Positions 1-7,809 are shown, numbered from the stretch's first letter. The stretch is 64,000 nucleotides of DNA from Adhaeribacter soli (GCF_008727925.1 NZ_VTWT01000006.1:124001-188000), one strand, 5' to 3'. Program-made: numbers and translations. Notes: generated by a model not told the origin, from the letters alone.

Positions 1-246
1 TCTACCATTAAAAGGGATAAAGTAAGTATCTATTCCTTGGCAAACAGATTGGCTATAACAAATAAGTTTATCCAGGAATTAATCATCTATACTGATATTA
101 AATTATCTAGTACAAAGTCAATTTTAGTTGATGATTTAGGATACAGGCCATGGTTTACCTACTTTGACCTCCCTCAAACTAACAACTATCAATATCTGGT
201 TTCGAAAAAGGATAGTGCAGTTGGTAGAGGTTATTTAACATTATAA
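1..246 (+). CDS. 3' end of an unidentified protein (partial)
   Basis: The reading frame is open from base 1 to the TAA at 244-246, so this is the C-terminal part (81 codons) of a gene that begins left of the window. An internal TTG at 37 could serve as a start, but there is no reason to prefer it. I recognise no domain; the tail is rich in Tyr, Asn and Ser and ends in Gly-Tyr-Leu-Thr-Leu. It is transcribed towards the minus-strand operon at 308-5262. Confidence 0.45.
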   Translation, partial: STIKRDKVSIYSLANRLAITNKFIQELIIYTDIKLSSTKSILVDDLGYRPWFTYFDLPQTNNYQYLVSKKDSAVGRGYLTL

Positions 247-307
247 AATTAAATTTAGCTTGGTTGTCAACTTGCTTAGCACTAAATGAATAATTATTCT
301 TGAACAG

Positions 308-532
308 CTATTTTGAATGGCTGCGAAGGAACTTGTTAAGTTGGCTTGTATTTCCCTTGCCAATAATTTTATCAGTTCCTTTTTCATGTATATAGTAACC
401 AGTTACTTCTTTTGGCTTATGAAGGTCATACACAGTATAAACACTATACTTTTCTGTTTCTGTGTAGAATCTAGCCTGATTCCAATAAATCATCTCATTT
501 ATGTCATCAATGGTGTATATAGGTAATGGCAT
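308..532 (-). CDS. Small hypothetical protein, last gene of the HNH/PAD operon
   Basis: A 74-aa soluble protein of unknown function beginning with ATG at 532. It lies three bases downstream of the HNH nuclease stop codon (536), so it is almost certainly co-transcribed as the last gene of the 5262-308 operon. It is rich in Tyr and Lys with a mixed alpha/beta pattern, and has no cysteine pairs, signal peptide or membrane segment. Its size and place beside a nuclease would fit an accessory or immunity-type protein, but nothing in the sequence proves this. An opposite-strand frame (317-526) is rejected as a shadow. Confidence 0.55.
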   Translation of the reverse strand: MPLPIYTIDDINEMIYWNQARFYTETEKYSVYTVYDLHKPKEVTGYYIHEKGTDKIIGKGNTSQLNKFLRSHSK

Positions 533-535
533 ATT

Positions 536-1615
536 CTATATTAGTCTAATTGTTTTGATTTCTAATATCCTTCCATCAATCTTAAATTTAAAACTAGTTG
601 ATGTGTTTTCAATAATCTCTGAGTTACCATAATGTAATTGACTATGATGATTAGCACAGACAGTGATTAAGTTATTAATGCTTAAAACACCTTTCTTTAA
701 TGTTGATATAGGTTCAACATGGTGGGTTTCAATATATGGATTACCATTAGGCTTTTTGAAAGAAAATGGAGGTAATCCCATCGCTTCACATATCAAACAT
801 TTATAACCTGCAAGCTTTTTAACTTTATTAGCTATTGCCCCACGTTCAATATAGTTAGAAATTCGTGTTTTTACATTGGGAGTTTGTTTGTTCATTAACT
901 TCTCCAACTCTGTTATTCCATCTACCGTATCAGCGGTACTATCTCCCACTACCTGATAAAAATCCTGTAATTCAAATACTTCATTTGAAGTTTGGACTAA
1001 TAAAGGGAATTTCTGAACAAATAATTTAAGCTTTTTATTGGTAGGGTTTAATTGAAGTGCTTTGATAACCAAATTGTGGACATTATCAGAATTTAGATAA
1101 TTAAACCCTTGCTGGGAAATTAACTTGTCAGTTGGAAGAAAGGCTTCCTTTTTAACAATATCATTATCTATAACAATTGGTTTTTCAAAATAAATAATAT
1201 CTTCAGGTAAAGCCTGAATATTACCGCTGTCGTATTTCTTATATATGGAATGATCAGCTGTTCTTTCGAACCAATCACCAAAATAAGGAAATCCATAAAA
1301 GCCGACTATTGACTTCCTGTTACCATTAGCGTAATCGCTACTTAAAAGAAAAATAATTTCAACATGTTTTGATTTTTCTATATCAGGTGGTCTATTCAAC
1401 ATTGGGGTATATCCAATAAAATAACCATTAGCTTCAGCTGGGTATATTTCATGTCCAAAGTTTAAGCTCTCATGCATATAGGATTTATCTTTAACATACC
1501 CATACTTAGATGCTTTTAAATCCTGGATTGTTGGTTCATTAGCCCATTTGTTGCTATTCCACGACATTGAGGCAAGAATACCATAGTTTTCTATAATTGG
1601 GTTATCAGTTTTCAT
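536..1615 (-). CDS. HNH endonuclease family protein
   Basis: A 359-aa protein with a C-terminal HNH (beta-beta-alpha metal) nuclease module at about residues 270-330: Cys273-x2-Cys276, His298-His299 in 'ETHHVEP', then Asn315, Cys320 and the 'CANHHSQLHYG' segment. The Cys pairs should bind structural zinc and the His/Asn residues catalytic metal. This layout is typical of HNH enzymes that cut DNA in restriction-type systems. The N-terminal 240 residues contain no domain I can name and may recognise the substrate. It is the fourth gene of a minus-strand operon, 26 bp after the PAD-like gene and 3 bp before a 74-aa gene. A second, different HNH protein lies upstream in the same operon, which is unusual. 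Target and cleavage specificity are unknown. Confidence 0.8.
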   Translation of the reverse strand: MKTDNPIIENYGILASMSWNSNKWANEPTIQDLKASKYGYVKDKSYMHESLNFGHEIYPAEANGYFIGYTPMLNRPPDIEKSKHVEIIFLLSSDYANGNRKSIVGFYGFPYFGDWFERTADHSIYKKYDSGNIQALPEDIIYFEKPIVIDNDIVKKEAFLPTDKLISQQGFNYLNSDNVHNLVIKALQLNPTNKKLKLFVQKFPLLVQTSNEVFELQDFYQVVGDSTADTVDGITELEKLMNKQTPNVKTRISNYIERGAIANKVKKLAGYKCLICEAMGLPPFSFKKPNGNPYIETHHVEPISTLKKGVLSINNLITVCANHHSQLHYGNSEIIENTSTSFKFKIDGRILEIKTIRLI

Positions 1616-1641
1616 AGTCTAGTTAGTTCGGCTTTTTAATA

Positions 1642-2484
1642 TCACATTTCTTTGAAAACATTCCAAGTAATGCAGTTTAAAATGCCACCTTCATTCGCAA
1701 TATCATTACTTTTTATTGCCGCAATGGTAGTTCCTGAAAACATATTTTCGAATTGATTTATAACCAAGTCATCTTCGTTCATTTCGAAAATTGGCAGGAT
1801 AATACTATCCTTCATTTGAAGATAATTGATGTAAATCCCATTAGCCTGAATGTACTTCCTATTCCGATATGGATTATAAGGGATTTCGATGCACTCAAGC
1901 CCAGCATTATGCAATGCCATTCGGAATGTTAGTTGAAAATCTGGCTTTTCGCGGGATAAGTCATTAATCAGAACAGTTTTCTCGTCAAGAAATCGAACCA
2001 TACCATCCGCGTGACCAATTTTATCCTGTGGATGGGTTGGGATAAAAATAACCTGTTCTACTTCTAGAATCTTTCTGATAGCTTTTATTAACTGCTTTTC
2101 TGGAATTTCTGGATTTTCTATAAATATCTTATCGCTTAAGATTACTTTATTAGTTGATCGGACGATATTTCCACCATCAATTTTAATGTCTGATTTCAAA
2201 GGTTTTACGCCAATACTATTGCAGATTGCGTCAACATCTGATATGGTTCTAAGCCATTTTTTACTTTGCAGATAATCAGGGTTGTAGGTAAACTGAACAA
2301 ACTTATTCTGTTCAATCTGAATTGGCATGTAATCTCTCGCCCATATATCTTTAGTTTGAGGCAGTAAACCAAAACTTATATTGAGTTTAAAGCATAATTG
2401 CTTTAACTGATGAAAGAAATCGGTGTATTTCTTCGGTAGGCTATCTGGTAAGTATAAAAAATTGGTTTGATTATCGGTTATCAT
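1642..2484 (-). CDS. Agmatine/peptidylarginine deiminase-fold protein (PAD superfamily)
   Basis: A 280-aa guanidine-modifying enzyme of the agmatine deiminase / bacterial PAD family, which hydrolyses a guanidinium group to a ureido group plus ammonia. All expected catalytic motifs are present: WARD (48-51), IDGGN (102-106), HADG (158-161) and the nucleophile Cys271 in 'GGILNCIT'. The protein is shorter than housekeeping agmatine deiminases. I chose the ATG at 2484 rather than an upstream start at 2505 because it forms a 4-nt ATGA overlap with the stop of the preceding HNH gene, indicating translational coupling. No polyamine genes are nearby; it sits between two HNH nucleases. The substrate (free agmatine, an arginine nucleotide or a protein arginine) is unknown. 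Confidence 0.85.
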   Translation of the reverse strand: MITDNQTNFLYLPDSLPKKYTDFFHQLKQLCFKLNISFGLLPQTKDIWARDYMPIQIEQNKFVQFTYNPDYLQSKKWLRTISDVDAICNSIGVKPLKSDIKIDGGNIVRSTNKVILSDKIFIENPEIPEKQLIKAIRKILEVEQVIFIPTHPQDKIGHADGMVRFLDEKTVLINDLSREKPDFQLTFRMALHNAGLECIEIPYNPYRNRKYIQANGIYINYLQMKDSIILPIFEMNEDDLVINQFENMFSGTTIAAIKSNDIANEGGILNCITWNVFKEM

Positions 2485-3725
2485 TGCAGTAGCCGATTTT
2501 GCCAAATCAATTTAAACTGTTCACCGACTTTTAAAAATTCATCATAGCTAAAAGTATCAGTTTTAGCGTTATTACACCAGTAACAGCAAAGTACGATATT
2601 ACTTAGGTCATAGGTTAAGTTTGGATCTTTGCGATCATATTCGAGCCTTCTTCCTCTTGTAGCAAGACGCTTAGTTGTTAGCTTACCATTATCTACCATT
2701 TCTGCAATCTGAGTTTCAGTTATATGGCAATAGTGGCATTTCCTTTCGAGTTTTTCATACCATTTATAGAAATCTTCAAAAACTGGTGTAAATTTCTTCC
2801 TTGACCACACTACTCTGATTTTAGCTATATGTTCTCTTTCTGCTCTCAGAGTTTCATACCAAGTTGTTAGGGTAGCTCTAGGAACACCTAATTCTTTTGA
2901 AATGTGGTCATATTTATGACCGCAGATAAGGTGCAGGCGTAAAAAATCTTTCTGTTGCTCAGCTACTACGGTAGATGGAGGTTCAATAGTAAAACTTGGA
3001 GCATTTCCTTGGTAGATGATTTTGATAAGATCTACGATGAATACAAACAGTTTTTTCTTTACAATATCCCTAGCCATTTCTTCGATGGCAGAACCGTCAA
3101 AATATTTTTTACATAAATCCACCTCAATTTGGCTCATACCCATTTCAGGCAGCCAGCTTGCATCACCGTTATAATATTTTTCAAAAAGGCTTAGCAATAA
3201 TCTGTAAAGATGCGTGTAGTAATACGGATAGGTTCTTTCTTCTTCCGAATCTCTTTTCTCAAGTTTCTTTATAATGTTACTGTTTTCGAAATCTATCTTG
3301 AAGTATTTCGATTGCCGTTTATATGTAAGTGGATTATTCTCGTTTGTAAATGGGTTACCATACTTATATTTAGCATATGTTTCTGCCAAGTTTTGTAAAC
3401 TGAATTCTAGTGGAGGTTCAACTTCATTCAACAAGTACTCGCGTAATTCGTCATGTGAATTGAATATGGTCTGGTCGGTAAAGATAGAATTACCCTTAGA
3501 ACGTGTGAGTATAGCTCCATTAATTTCCTTAGTTCCATAAGTAGGTTCGGATCGGAATTGACCTATGGCTCTGAACTTTAAGATTACTGCGTCCACACCG
3601 TTTACAGCAAGCTGTAAATGAGATTTAGGACATTCCCAGAAGTCATCTCTGTTCAACAGAAGTGTAACATCTTCATTATTTAACTGACATTCTGGACAGT
3701 AGCCATCATTAAGGAGAGTTTCCAT
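2481..3725 (-). CDS. HNH nuclease with N-terminal zinc ribbon and central HTH
   Basis: A 414-aa putative DNA-cutting protein. From N to C: a zinc-binding start (Cys10-x2-Cys13, Cys32), a helical middle, a homeodomain-like helix-turn-helix at about 272-300 ('YDHISKELGVPRATL'), and a C-terminal HNH module with Cys330-x2-Cys333, 'LEYDRKDP' (361-368) and Cys381-x2-Cys384 followed by 'NNAKTD'. The 'LE(I/Y)DR...C..CN..K' layout is that of HNH enzymes common in restriction-type loci. The HTH suggests sequence-specific DNA binding. It starts 10 bp after the polymerase-like gene and its stop overlaps the PAD-like start (ATGA), so the three are co-expressed. Which DNA it cuts is unknown. Confidence 0.8.
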   Translation of the reverse strand: METLLNDGYCPECQLNNEDVTLLLNRDDFWECPKSHLQLAVNGVDAVILKFRAIGQFRSEPTYGTKEINGAILTRSKGNSIFTDQTIFNSHDELREYLLNEVEPPLEFSLQNLAETYAKYKYGNPFTNENNPLTYKRQSKYFKIDFENSNIIKKLEKRDSEEERTYPYYYTHLYRLLLSLFEKYYNGDASWLPEMGMSQIEVDLCKKYFDGSAIEEMARDIVKKKLFVFIVDLIKIIYQGNAPSFTIEPPSTVVAEQQKDFLRLHLICGHKYDHISKELGVPRATLTTWYETLRAEREHIAKIRVVWSRKKFTPVFEDFYKWYEKLERKCHYCHITETQIAEMVDNGKLTTKRLATRGRRLEYDRKDPNLTYDLSNIVLCCYWCNNAKTDTFSYDEFLKVGEQFKLIWQNRLLQ

Positions 3726-3735
3726 CTTATATTAA

Positions 3736-5262
3736 TTAAGCAGCCAATGAAAGATTAATATCATTTAATTTAACAGGATCTTTTATATTTGGAATATAAC
3801 CGACCACGCGGTTATAATGATACTCCATTAAAGCTTTAACCTCTGTTTCAAACCCACTAGGAAAGATAATAGAATCGTGTATATGATTAAAGAATGTATC
3901 AGGATATTTATGGTATAACTCCCTTAAAACTCCATCAATATTAATCTGGGCTTCGATTTCTTGCATCTCCAAACTTAATTTTTCATAACCGCTTTTCTTT
4001 TTTTCTTCAATCGCCTGTGCAACTATTGGGAAGTTTTCGCAAAAGACTTTCCATTCTTGGGTTCTGATGCAATTCTTGTGTTCATCATAGAAAATTCTCC
4101 CAAACATTCGCTGTTTAAATATTTTATCACAGTCAGCAGAATTCAATAATGATTTCATATGAGAATAAAACTTACCATTACTCACTAAATCTATATACAT
4201 CTGAGTGGTGTGATCTACAAAATAACATTGAGAATCGATAAAATCTAAAATAAGTTTGACCAATACAAATGGCTGCGAATTCGAAACATCAAGGGAAACT
4301 AACTCAATGTTTGGATTTTCTTCTAAATACAAGTATGGTCTCAGATCTGATGCCATATTTGTTAAATTTGTATGTACACGGTTCTGAGGTAATGGTCTTA
4401 TTGCAGATTGTTCTTTATTATTAACACGATTAATAGAGGCTATTCTGCTACTTATAGAAGTTTTAAATGATATTACGTCTTTCAACAATCTCTTTAAGGA
4501 ACGTAGATGTGGGGAGAGTTTTTTCTTCTTTAGATTATTTTTTTCCTTATTAAATTCTAAAACAGATTTTATTTTTTCCCAATCTTTAGATTCAATATTT
4601 GGTCTTATATCAACAAAAGATCTGCCATGAGCGGTAAAACTGGTTAGAGATAATTGATTAGGGTATCTATCAAGCAGAACAAGACTATCAGCTTCAGATT
4701 TCCGAATTACAGAATCTAACGAATCATCAAATCTAATATTAAGCATCTGTAAGCTGTTTTCAATCTGAACAGTAATATTATCTAGTTCACTAAAATTTTT
4801 AGCTCTATTAATTCTGAGTTTGTTTTCAAACTTCTCATTGATCAATATATCCTGGTAAAAACATGTATTTAGATAGAATTCTTTCTTAAATCTATATCCT
4901 CTACATTTTCCAATATTCTTTCTATTCTTATCAAAGAAATAAGTACCATCATGCTCTATATAATATTTATTTAGAAACCGCATTATTGAATAGTAATAAC
5001 GTCTGCCAAATAATTCTTCGAACTTCTGATTCGAAATGGGGATGTAATCTTCACATAACTTTAGTTTTTTAACTATAGTCATAAAATAAATGTAGTGTAA
5101 TAGGTACTTGTACTTATCTAGATGGGTATCTAAATAATTAATTAATTTGTTTTTACTTTTCTTCTGTTCATCTATTTCATTCCAGTAGTATTCTGTCACT
5201 TTCTCTTTTAAATCATCATTTGCTGAATAGATGTGGATTGGTTTACGATTATCTAATAACAT
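3736..5262 (-). CDS. Divergent family-A-polymerase-like protein
   Basis: A 508-aa protein that looks like a reduced family A polymerase (DNA Pol I / T7 polymerase palm and fingers) without a recognisable 3'-5' exonuclease. Four landmarks occur in the family order: 'RVHTNLT' (295-301), resembling the Pol I 'GRIHTxxxQ' thumb/palm segment; motif A 'SLDVSNSQPF' with Asp325; an O-helix-like motif B 'KQRMFGRIF' (383-391) matching Pol I K-x3-FG-x-I-(Y/F); and motif C 'HIHDSII' with His462-Asp463. The expected catalytic aspartates are therefore Asp325 and Asp463. The N-terminal 290 residues are Lys-rich and unassigned. It is the first gene of the operon and starts beside a nested inverted repeat. The family call rests on motif reading alone and needs a structural comparison. 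Confidence 0.6.
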   Translation of the reverse strand: MLLDNRKPIHIYSANDDLKEKVTEYYWNEIDEQKKSKNKLINYLDTHLDKYKYLLHYIYFMTIVKKLKLCEDYIPISNQKFEELFGRRYYYSIMRFLNKYYIEHDGTYFFDKNRKNIGKCRGYRFKKEFYLNTCFYQDILINEKFENKLRINRAKNFSELDNITVQIENSLQMLNIRFDDSLDSVIRKSEADSLVLLDRYPNQLSLTSFTAHGRSFVDIRPNIESKDWEKIKSVLEFNKEKNNLKKKKLSPHLRSLKRLLKDVISFKTSISSRIASINRVNNKEQSAIRPLPQNRVHTNLTNMASDLRPYLYLEENPNIELVSLDVSNSQPFVLVKLILDFIDSQCYFVDHTTQMYIDLVSNGKFYSHMKSLLNSADCDKIFKQRMFGRIFYDEHKNCIRTQEWKVFCENFPIVAQAIEEKKKSGYEKLSLEMQEIEAQINIDGVLRELYHKYPDTFFNHIHDSIIFPSGFETEVKALMEYHYNRVVGYIPNIKDPVKLNDINLSLAA

Positions 5263-5570
5263 TAACTTAGCTCATTTTCTTTATTTATAAATAATCAGGT
5301 ATTTCCTGATTCATGTATTTTATTAAGAAAATGAGTTAAGTTTTCTTTTAAATTATTAAATATATTTTATTAGTATAATTTCTGTTATCACTACCTCTAT
5401 ACTGTATCTTATATTCCGTACACTTTTGATATTAATTCACTCAATATTTTTTTATATAAAATATTTTATTGGTTATCAGGTAGTTGTGCGTTTGTGGCAA
5501 AATTTAACCTTGTAAATTTGGTTTACATTGTAAACTTTTCTATCTTTGTAATATGATTTAAAAACAGGCT
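5263..5570. other. Divergent AT-rich regulatory region with nested inverted repeats
   Basis: A gene-free stretch between the divergent polymerase-like operon (minus) and the HTH/methyltransferase pair (plus). Beside the minus-strand start are long nested inverted repeats: outer arms 5264-5282 and 5325-5342 (18 bp, one mismatch) and an inner hairpin AATCAGG/CCTGATT at 5293-5299 and 5305-5311. The plus-strand promoter and palindromic operator lie at its right end. The rest is very AT-rich with no ORF. The nested repeat could be an mRNA leader hairpin for the polymerase-like gene, a protein-binding site or an origin-like structure. Confidence 0.6.
5510..5548 (+). promoter_or_regulatory. Promoter with embedded palindromic operator (site 1)
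   Basis: A Bacteroidota-type promoter is readable: -33-like TTTG at 5517-5520, a 20-bp spacer, then the -7 element TATCTTTG (5541-5548; consensus TAnnTTTG). In the spacer lies a perfect palindrome GTTTAC-ATT-GTAAAC (5521-5535), preceded by a further half-site TGTAAA at 5510-5515. Binding of a dimer here would block RNA polymerase. The palindrome ends exactly 35 bp before the ATG of the HTH gene at 5571, and the same arms recur with identical spacing before the methyltransferase gene. Confidence 0.7.
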
Positions 5571-5843
5571 ATGACAATCTATAAAATAGATACAGAAAAA
5601 GTAACAACACAAGCAAAATATGCTCAGTTAAAAGGAGTAACCAGGCAGGCTGTGAAGAAATGGATAGAGAATGGTACAGTTGAAACTTTAAAGATACCTG
5701 AACTTGGTTTAGAGCTTGTTGTAATGGGCAGTGAACCAGAAGAAGTAGTAAATAAGAGAAGGGAAAAAATAAATAAGCTGTTAATGCTTCTAGATCAGGA
5801 AGAACAAAAAGCATCTTCTCAAAAAGAAAATGAAAAAGAATAG
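5571..5843 (+). CDS. Small HTH DNA-binding protein, probable controller/autoregulator
   Basis: A 90-aa protein with a helix-turn-helix at about residues 17-37 ('YAQLKGVTRQAVKKWIENG', a MerR/excisionase-like 'QAVKKWI' recognition helix), a short beta segment around 'LELVVMG', and a charged Lys/Glu-rich C-terminal helix from about residue 58 that probably dimerises. It is preceded by a promoter containing palindrome GTTTAC-N3-GTAAAC; the same palindrome lies before the downstream methyltransferase. The simplest reading is that it binds both sites, repressing itself and tuning the methyltransferase, as controller proteins of restriction-modification systems do. The binding is inferred; the HTH and twin sites are seen directly. 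It is opposite in direction to the nuclease operon. Confidence 0.7.
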   Translation: MTIYKIDTEKVTTQAKYAQLKGVTRQAVKKWIENGTVETLKIPELGLELVVMGSEPEEVVNKRREKINKLLMLLDQEEQKASSQKENEKE

Positions 5844-5856
5844 CACGGCTATTTTT

Positions 5857-5891
5857 TTTGCCTAAATAGTTTACAAAGTAAACTCAGTTTG
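5857..5891 (+). promoter_or_regulatory. Promoter with embedded palindromic operator (site 2)
   Basis: The second copy of the palindrome, GTTTAC-AAA-GTAAAC (5869-5883), is in the gap between the HTH gene and the methyltransferase gene and again ends exactly 35 bp before the ATG (5919). A TTTG lies at 5857-5860 and a weak -7-like TCAGTTTG at 5884-5891, so the palindrome would again fill the promoter spacer. The promoter match is poorer than at site 1; the palindrome match is perfect. Confidence 0.6.
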
Positions 5892-5918
5892 AATTTTAAA
5901 CCTTAAAAACTATATATT

Positions 5919-6728
5919 ATGATCATTAACAAAGTATTTAACGAAGATGCTATGGTAACCATGTCCAAATTGCCTCAGCAAGTAGATTTAGTATTGACTT
6001 CTCCACCCTATAATACCAGTAGGGTAAATACTAAGAACTTGTATAATCGCAGGTATTCCAAGTTTGTGGATTGCATGAGTGATTCAAACTACATTAAATG
6101 GACAATTGAAATCTTTAAAGGTTATGAAAAGATATTGAAACCTAATGGTGTCATTCTTTATAACTTATCATATTCTGCTGAAAAGCCATCTCTTATGCAT
6201 CAAGTTGTGGCAGCTATTATTGAAAAAACAGATTTTATGATAGCGGATACTATTGTTTGGAAAAAAACTGGGGGTGTTTTCCCCTGCGTAGTTTCACCCA
6301 ATAAGCTAACAAGAGTTACAGAAACTATTTATGTATTCTGCAGGAAAAATGAATTAAAGACCTTTAAAACAAATAAGCGTGTCACTTCATTAAGGGAAAC
6401 AGGGCAGAAAAATTATGCAAACATTACAAATTTTATTGAAGCTGCAAATAATGATGGTGCAACTGATTTAAACAAAGCAACCTTTTCAAGCGATCTTGTA
6501 GGTAAACTAATAGATATTTATGCACCAGATAAGTTTTCTGTAATTTATGACAGTTTCATTGGTACTGGAACTACAGCCCGTGCAGCTATGAAAAAAGATA
6601 TGTGCTTTATAGGAAGTGAAATAGATCCAGATCAAGTAGCATACTTTCACACCTATCTTGAAAGTATACCTAAACTCGAAAGAAGAAATTATAAGATCCG
6701 TCTCCTTTTACATGAATTCCCTGAATAG
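5919..6728 (+). CDS. Beta-class DNA methyltransferase (N4-cytosine or N6-adenine)
   Basis: A 269-aa amino-methyltransferase that transfers methyl from S-adenosylmethionine to DNA. The catalytic motif TSPPY (27-31) precedes the SAM-binding 'FIGTGTT' (213-219) and 'GSEIDPDQ', the circularly permuted beta-class order. SPPY rather than DPPY is most often seen in N4-cytosine enzymes but is not decisive. The middle (about 115-190) would be the target recognition part. It is preceded by palindromic operator site 2 and follows the HTH gene by 75 bp. No conventional cognate restriction endonuclease adjoins it; the divergent HNH operon is the obvious candidate partner. It could also be an orphan protective methylase. 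Confidence 0.85.
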   Translation: MIINKVFNEDAMVTMSKLPQQVDLVLTSPPYNTSRVNTKNLYNRRYSKFVDCMSDSNYIKWTIEIFKGYEKILKPNGVILYNLSYSAEKPSLMHQVVAAIIEKTDFMIADTIVWKKTGGVFPCVVSPNKLTRVTETIYVFCRKNELKTFKTNKRVTSLRETGQKNYANITNFIEAANNDGATDLNKATFSSDLVGKLIDIYAPDKFSVIYDSFIGTGTTARAAMKKDMCFIGSEIDPDQVAYFHTYLESIPKLERRNYKIRLLLHEFPE

Positions 6729-6840
6729 GGAGGTTATCTAGAGGAAACTTTATTTCGATTAGTAATAAAAATTAAAATTGTCTCATTAATTACATATTTA
6801 AAATTGTTTTAGGATTAACAAGTAATATAAAGAGAAATAG

Positions 6841-7200
6841 ATGCAATTACATTCAAAAAATTTACGGCAACAATTTGTTCAATACTCAAAACTGAATCTG
6901 GATCGAATAGGTACGGATTTCGGAATTGATTTAAGCTTCAATGAAAAAACTGATTTGACAGAAGCAGGCTTAATGCATGAGATTATTATTGAAACAACAA
7001 TAACAGATAACAAGAATGAAAATTTACAAGATAAGCTAGATAGCTTGATTTTAAAACTTGGAGATAAATTTGATTTTGTAGGTTGTGACGGACTTCTTAA
7101 ATATGTTGATGGAGAGGATTATACAATTATAGTAGTATGCCTTAATATCATTGAACATTTAAAAAGGGAAAGACTGCGAAAAATTGCCAATATTGATTAA
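6841..7200 (+). CDS. Hypothetical protein
   Basis: A 119-aa soluble, acidic protein starting with ATG at 6841, 112 bp after the methyltransferase. I recognise no domain. It has predicted alpha/beta character ('HEIIIETTIT', 'DYTIIVVCLNIIEHL') without a signal peptide or membrane helix. Spacing allows read-through from the methyltransferase. It is followed by a 57-bp gap and a convergent resolvase gene. Its coding nature is supported by length and start context only. Confidence 0.5.
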   Translation: MQLHSKNLRQQFVQYSKLNLDRIGTDFGIDLSFNEKTDLTEAGLMHEIIIETTITDNKNENLQDKLDSLILKLGDKFDFVGCDGLLKYVDGEDYTIIVVCLNIIEHLKRERLRKIANID

Positions 7201-7257
7201 TTAAATAATTAAATATAAATTGGTTCTTATTGGGCTGTATTAATTTGAATTCATGTT

Positions 7258-7809
7258 CTACTCAGACTTAACATATGAATAAAGAGTAGGCTTTGAAATA
7301 CCCATCATTCCGCAGATTTGATCAATTGAATGCTCCTTTGAATGATAAAGTTTTACTGCTAGCTTTCTTTTATCCTCATTTAATCCTTTAGGTCTACCAC
7401 CAACTCTCCCTCGCGCTCTGGCTGCAGACAGACCAGCTTGGGTACGTTCTTGGATCAAGTTACGTTCGAATTCTGCCATAGCAGCGAAAATGTGAAAAAC
7501 AAGTTTACCTGTTGCAGTTGATGTGTCTATGCTTTCTTGAAGACTTTTTAGAGCGATTCCCTCTTTTTCAAAATAGTACATCCATTCAATTAAATCTTTT
7601 AAGGATCTTCCTAATCTATCAAGTCGCCATACTACCAATGTGTCGCCTTTCCTAAGAATTTCTTTAAGTTTTGAAAGTGCTGGTCTCTCAGCTACTGTTC
7701 CGCTTATTTTGTCTGAAAAAATTTTTTCACATCCTGCTTGGGTTAAAGCATCGTGCTGCAAATCCACATTTTGAAGTTGAGTTGATATTCTGGAATAACC
7801 GATCAGCAT
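7258..7809 (-). CDS. Serine recombinase, Tn3-resolvase/invertase type
   Basis: A 183-aa small serine recombinase. The N-terminal catalytic domain begins 'GYSRIST', with nucleophile Ser9, followed by 'WRLDRLGRSLKDL' carrying the active-site arginines, then the long E helix ('AEFERNLIQERTQAGL'). The linker 'GRVGGRPKG' leads into a C-terminal HTH ending 'GISKPTLYSYVK'. Length and order are those of Tn3-family resolvases and DNA invertases. Repeats resembling resolvase subsites lie immediately upstream (7823-7950). No transposase is next to it, so it may resolve dimers of the element or act as an invertase. The start at 7809 is well supported by the conserved N-terminus. Confidence 0.9.
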   Translation of the reverse strand: MLIGYSRISTQLQNVDLQHDALTQAGCEKIFSDKISGTVAERPALSKLKEILRKGDTLVVWRLDRLGRSLKDLIEWMYYFEKEGIALKSLQESIDTSTATGKLVFHIFAAMAEFERNLIQERTQAGLSAARARGRVGGRPKGLNEDKRKLAVKLYHSKEHSIDQICGMMGISKPTLYSYVKSE

